Assembly: GCA_018302185.1 (NCBI GenBank)
Contig: JAGVZX010000067.1
Coordinates: 1 to 6,835 of the forward strand
Source of the DNA: Candidatus Woesearchaeota archaeon
GTDB taxonomy: Archaea; Nanobdellota; Nanobdellia; Woesearchaeales; UBA10200
DNA length: 6,835 nucleotides
Reading direction: 5' to 3'
Shown here: one piece after another, positions 6,688 to 6,835 of the stretch
How positions within the stretch are numbered: position 1 is the first letter of the stretch
How the letters are laid out: each line of letters starts with the position of its first letter
Notes under the pieces: generated by a model
The model's input: the letters and a program-made list of their open reading frames with translations, nothing else
Told to the model about the DNA's origin: nothing
Database searches by the model: none
Program-made: the position numbers and the translations under genes

Positions 6688-6835
6688 ATGACAGACAACG
6701 ACAACACTATCTTTGTTGGCGGCAAGCCATTCATGAACTATGTGACCGGTGTAGTCATGCAATTTACTACCAAGAACATGGATGAAGTCATAGTGAAAGC
6801 AAGAGGCAAATTTATTTCTAGGGCAGTTGATATTG
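6688..6835 (+). CDS. albA: Alba family DNA/RNA-binding chromatin protein, 3' end beyond window
   Basis: The first 49 codons of an Alba protein, a small dimeric archaeal chromatin and RNA-binding protein that normally has about 90 residues, so roughly half is present. The family signature is clear: IFVGGKPFMNYVTGVVMQF (8-26), corresponding to the usual IGKKPVMNYV, then DEVIVKARGKFISRAVDI (32-49), corresponding to VVIKARGxAISRAVDV. In well-studied Alba proteins a Lys-Lys pair in the first motif contacts nucleic acid and is the site of acetylation; here it is Gly-Lys, so only one lysine remains. The ATG at 6688 is preceded by GGCGG and begins a compact MTDNDN N-terminus, as expected. Together with eS17 it marks the right end as housekeeping chromosome. 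Confidence 0.95.
   Translation, partial: MTDNDNTIFVGGKPFMNYVTGVVMQFTTKNMDEVIVKARGKFISRAVDI

Overview
The window comes from an AT-rich archaeon, most probably a DPANN lineage (Woesearchaeota or Pacearchaeota-like). This rests on an archaeal-type small ribosomal protein eS17, an Alba chromatin protein, BRE/TATA-like promoters, a Shine-Dalgarno close to GGAGGTGATC, and a KKAQLT-type N-terminus before a hydrophobic helix, which is common in DPANN surface proteins. The lineage is inferred from gene style; no 16S or marker tree is available here.

Left two thirds, minus strand (positions 1 to 5995): three genes read leftwards as one apparent operon. First is a 185-residue winged-helix protein whose C-terminal part resembles a nucleotidyltransferase (MNT-like) domain without its catalytic motif. 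It overlaps by 11 bp a 357-residue membrane-anchored, exported protein with a pilin-like N-terminus and a C-terminal Ig/cadherin-like domain. After a 37-bp A-rich gap comes a very large exported protein, at least 1445 residues, that is still open at the left edge. It occupies 63% of the window. It has a signal sequence, a Cys/Asp-rich loop, a beta-rich half and a long helical half that ends near the edge in a TPR-like unit. Its exact function is unknown.

Middle (5996 to 6371): a 376-bp AT-rich divergent intergenic region with promoters for both directions, two palindromes and a sequence element found, in the same relative orientation, upstream of both divergent genes. I found no RNA gene in it.

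Right end, plus strand: the complete eS17 gene, an oligo-T terminator, a promoter, and the first 49 codons of an Alba-family gene cut by the window edge. These are housekeeping genes. The leftward operon is accessory in character: a DNA-binding protein co-transcribed with two extracellular proteins suggests a self-regulated cell-surface module, possibly a surface filament or contact structure. That reading is inference.
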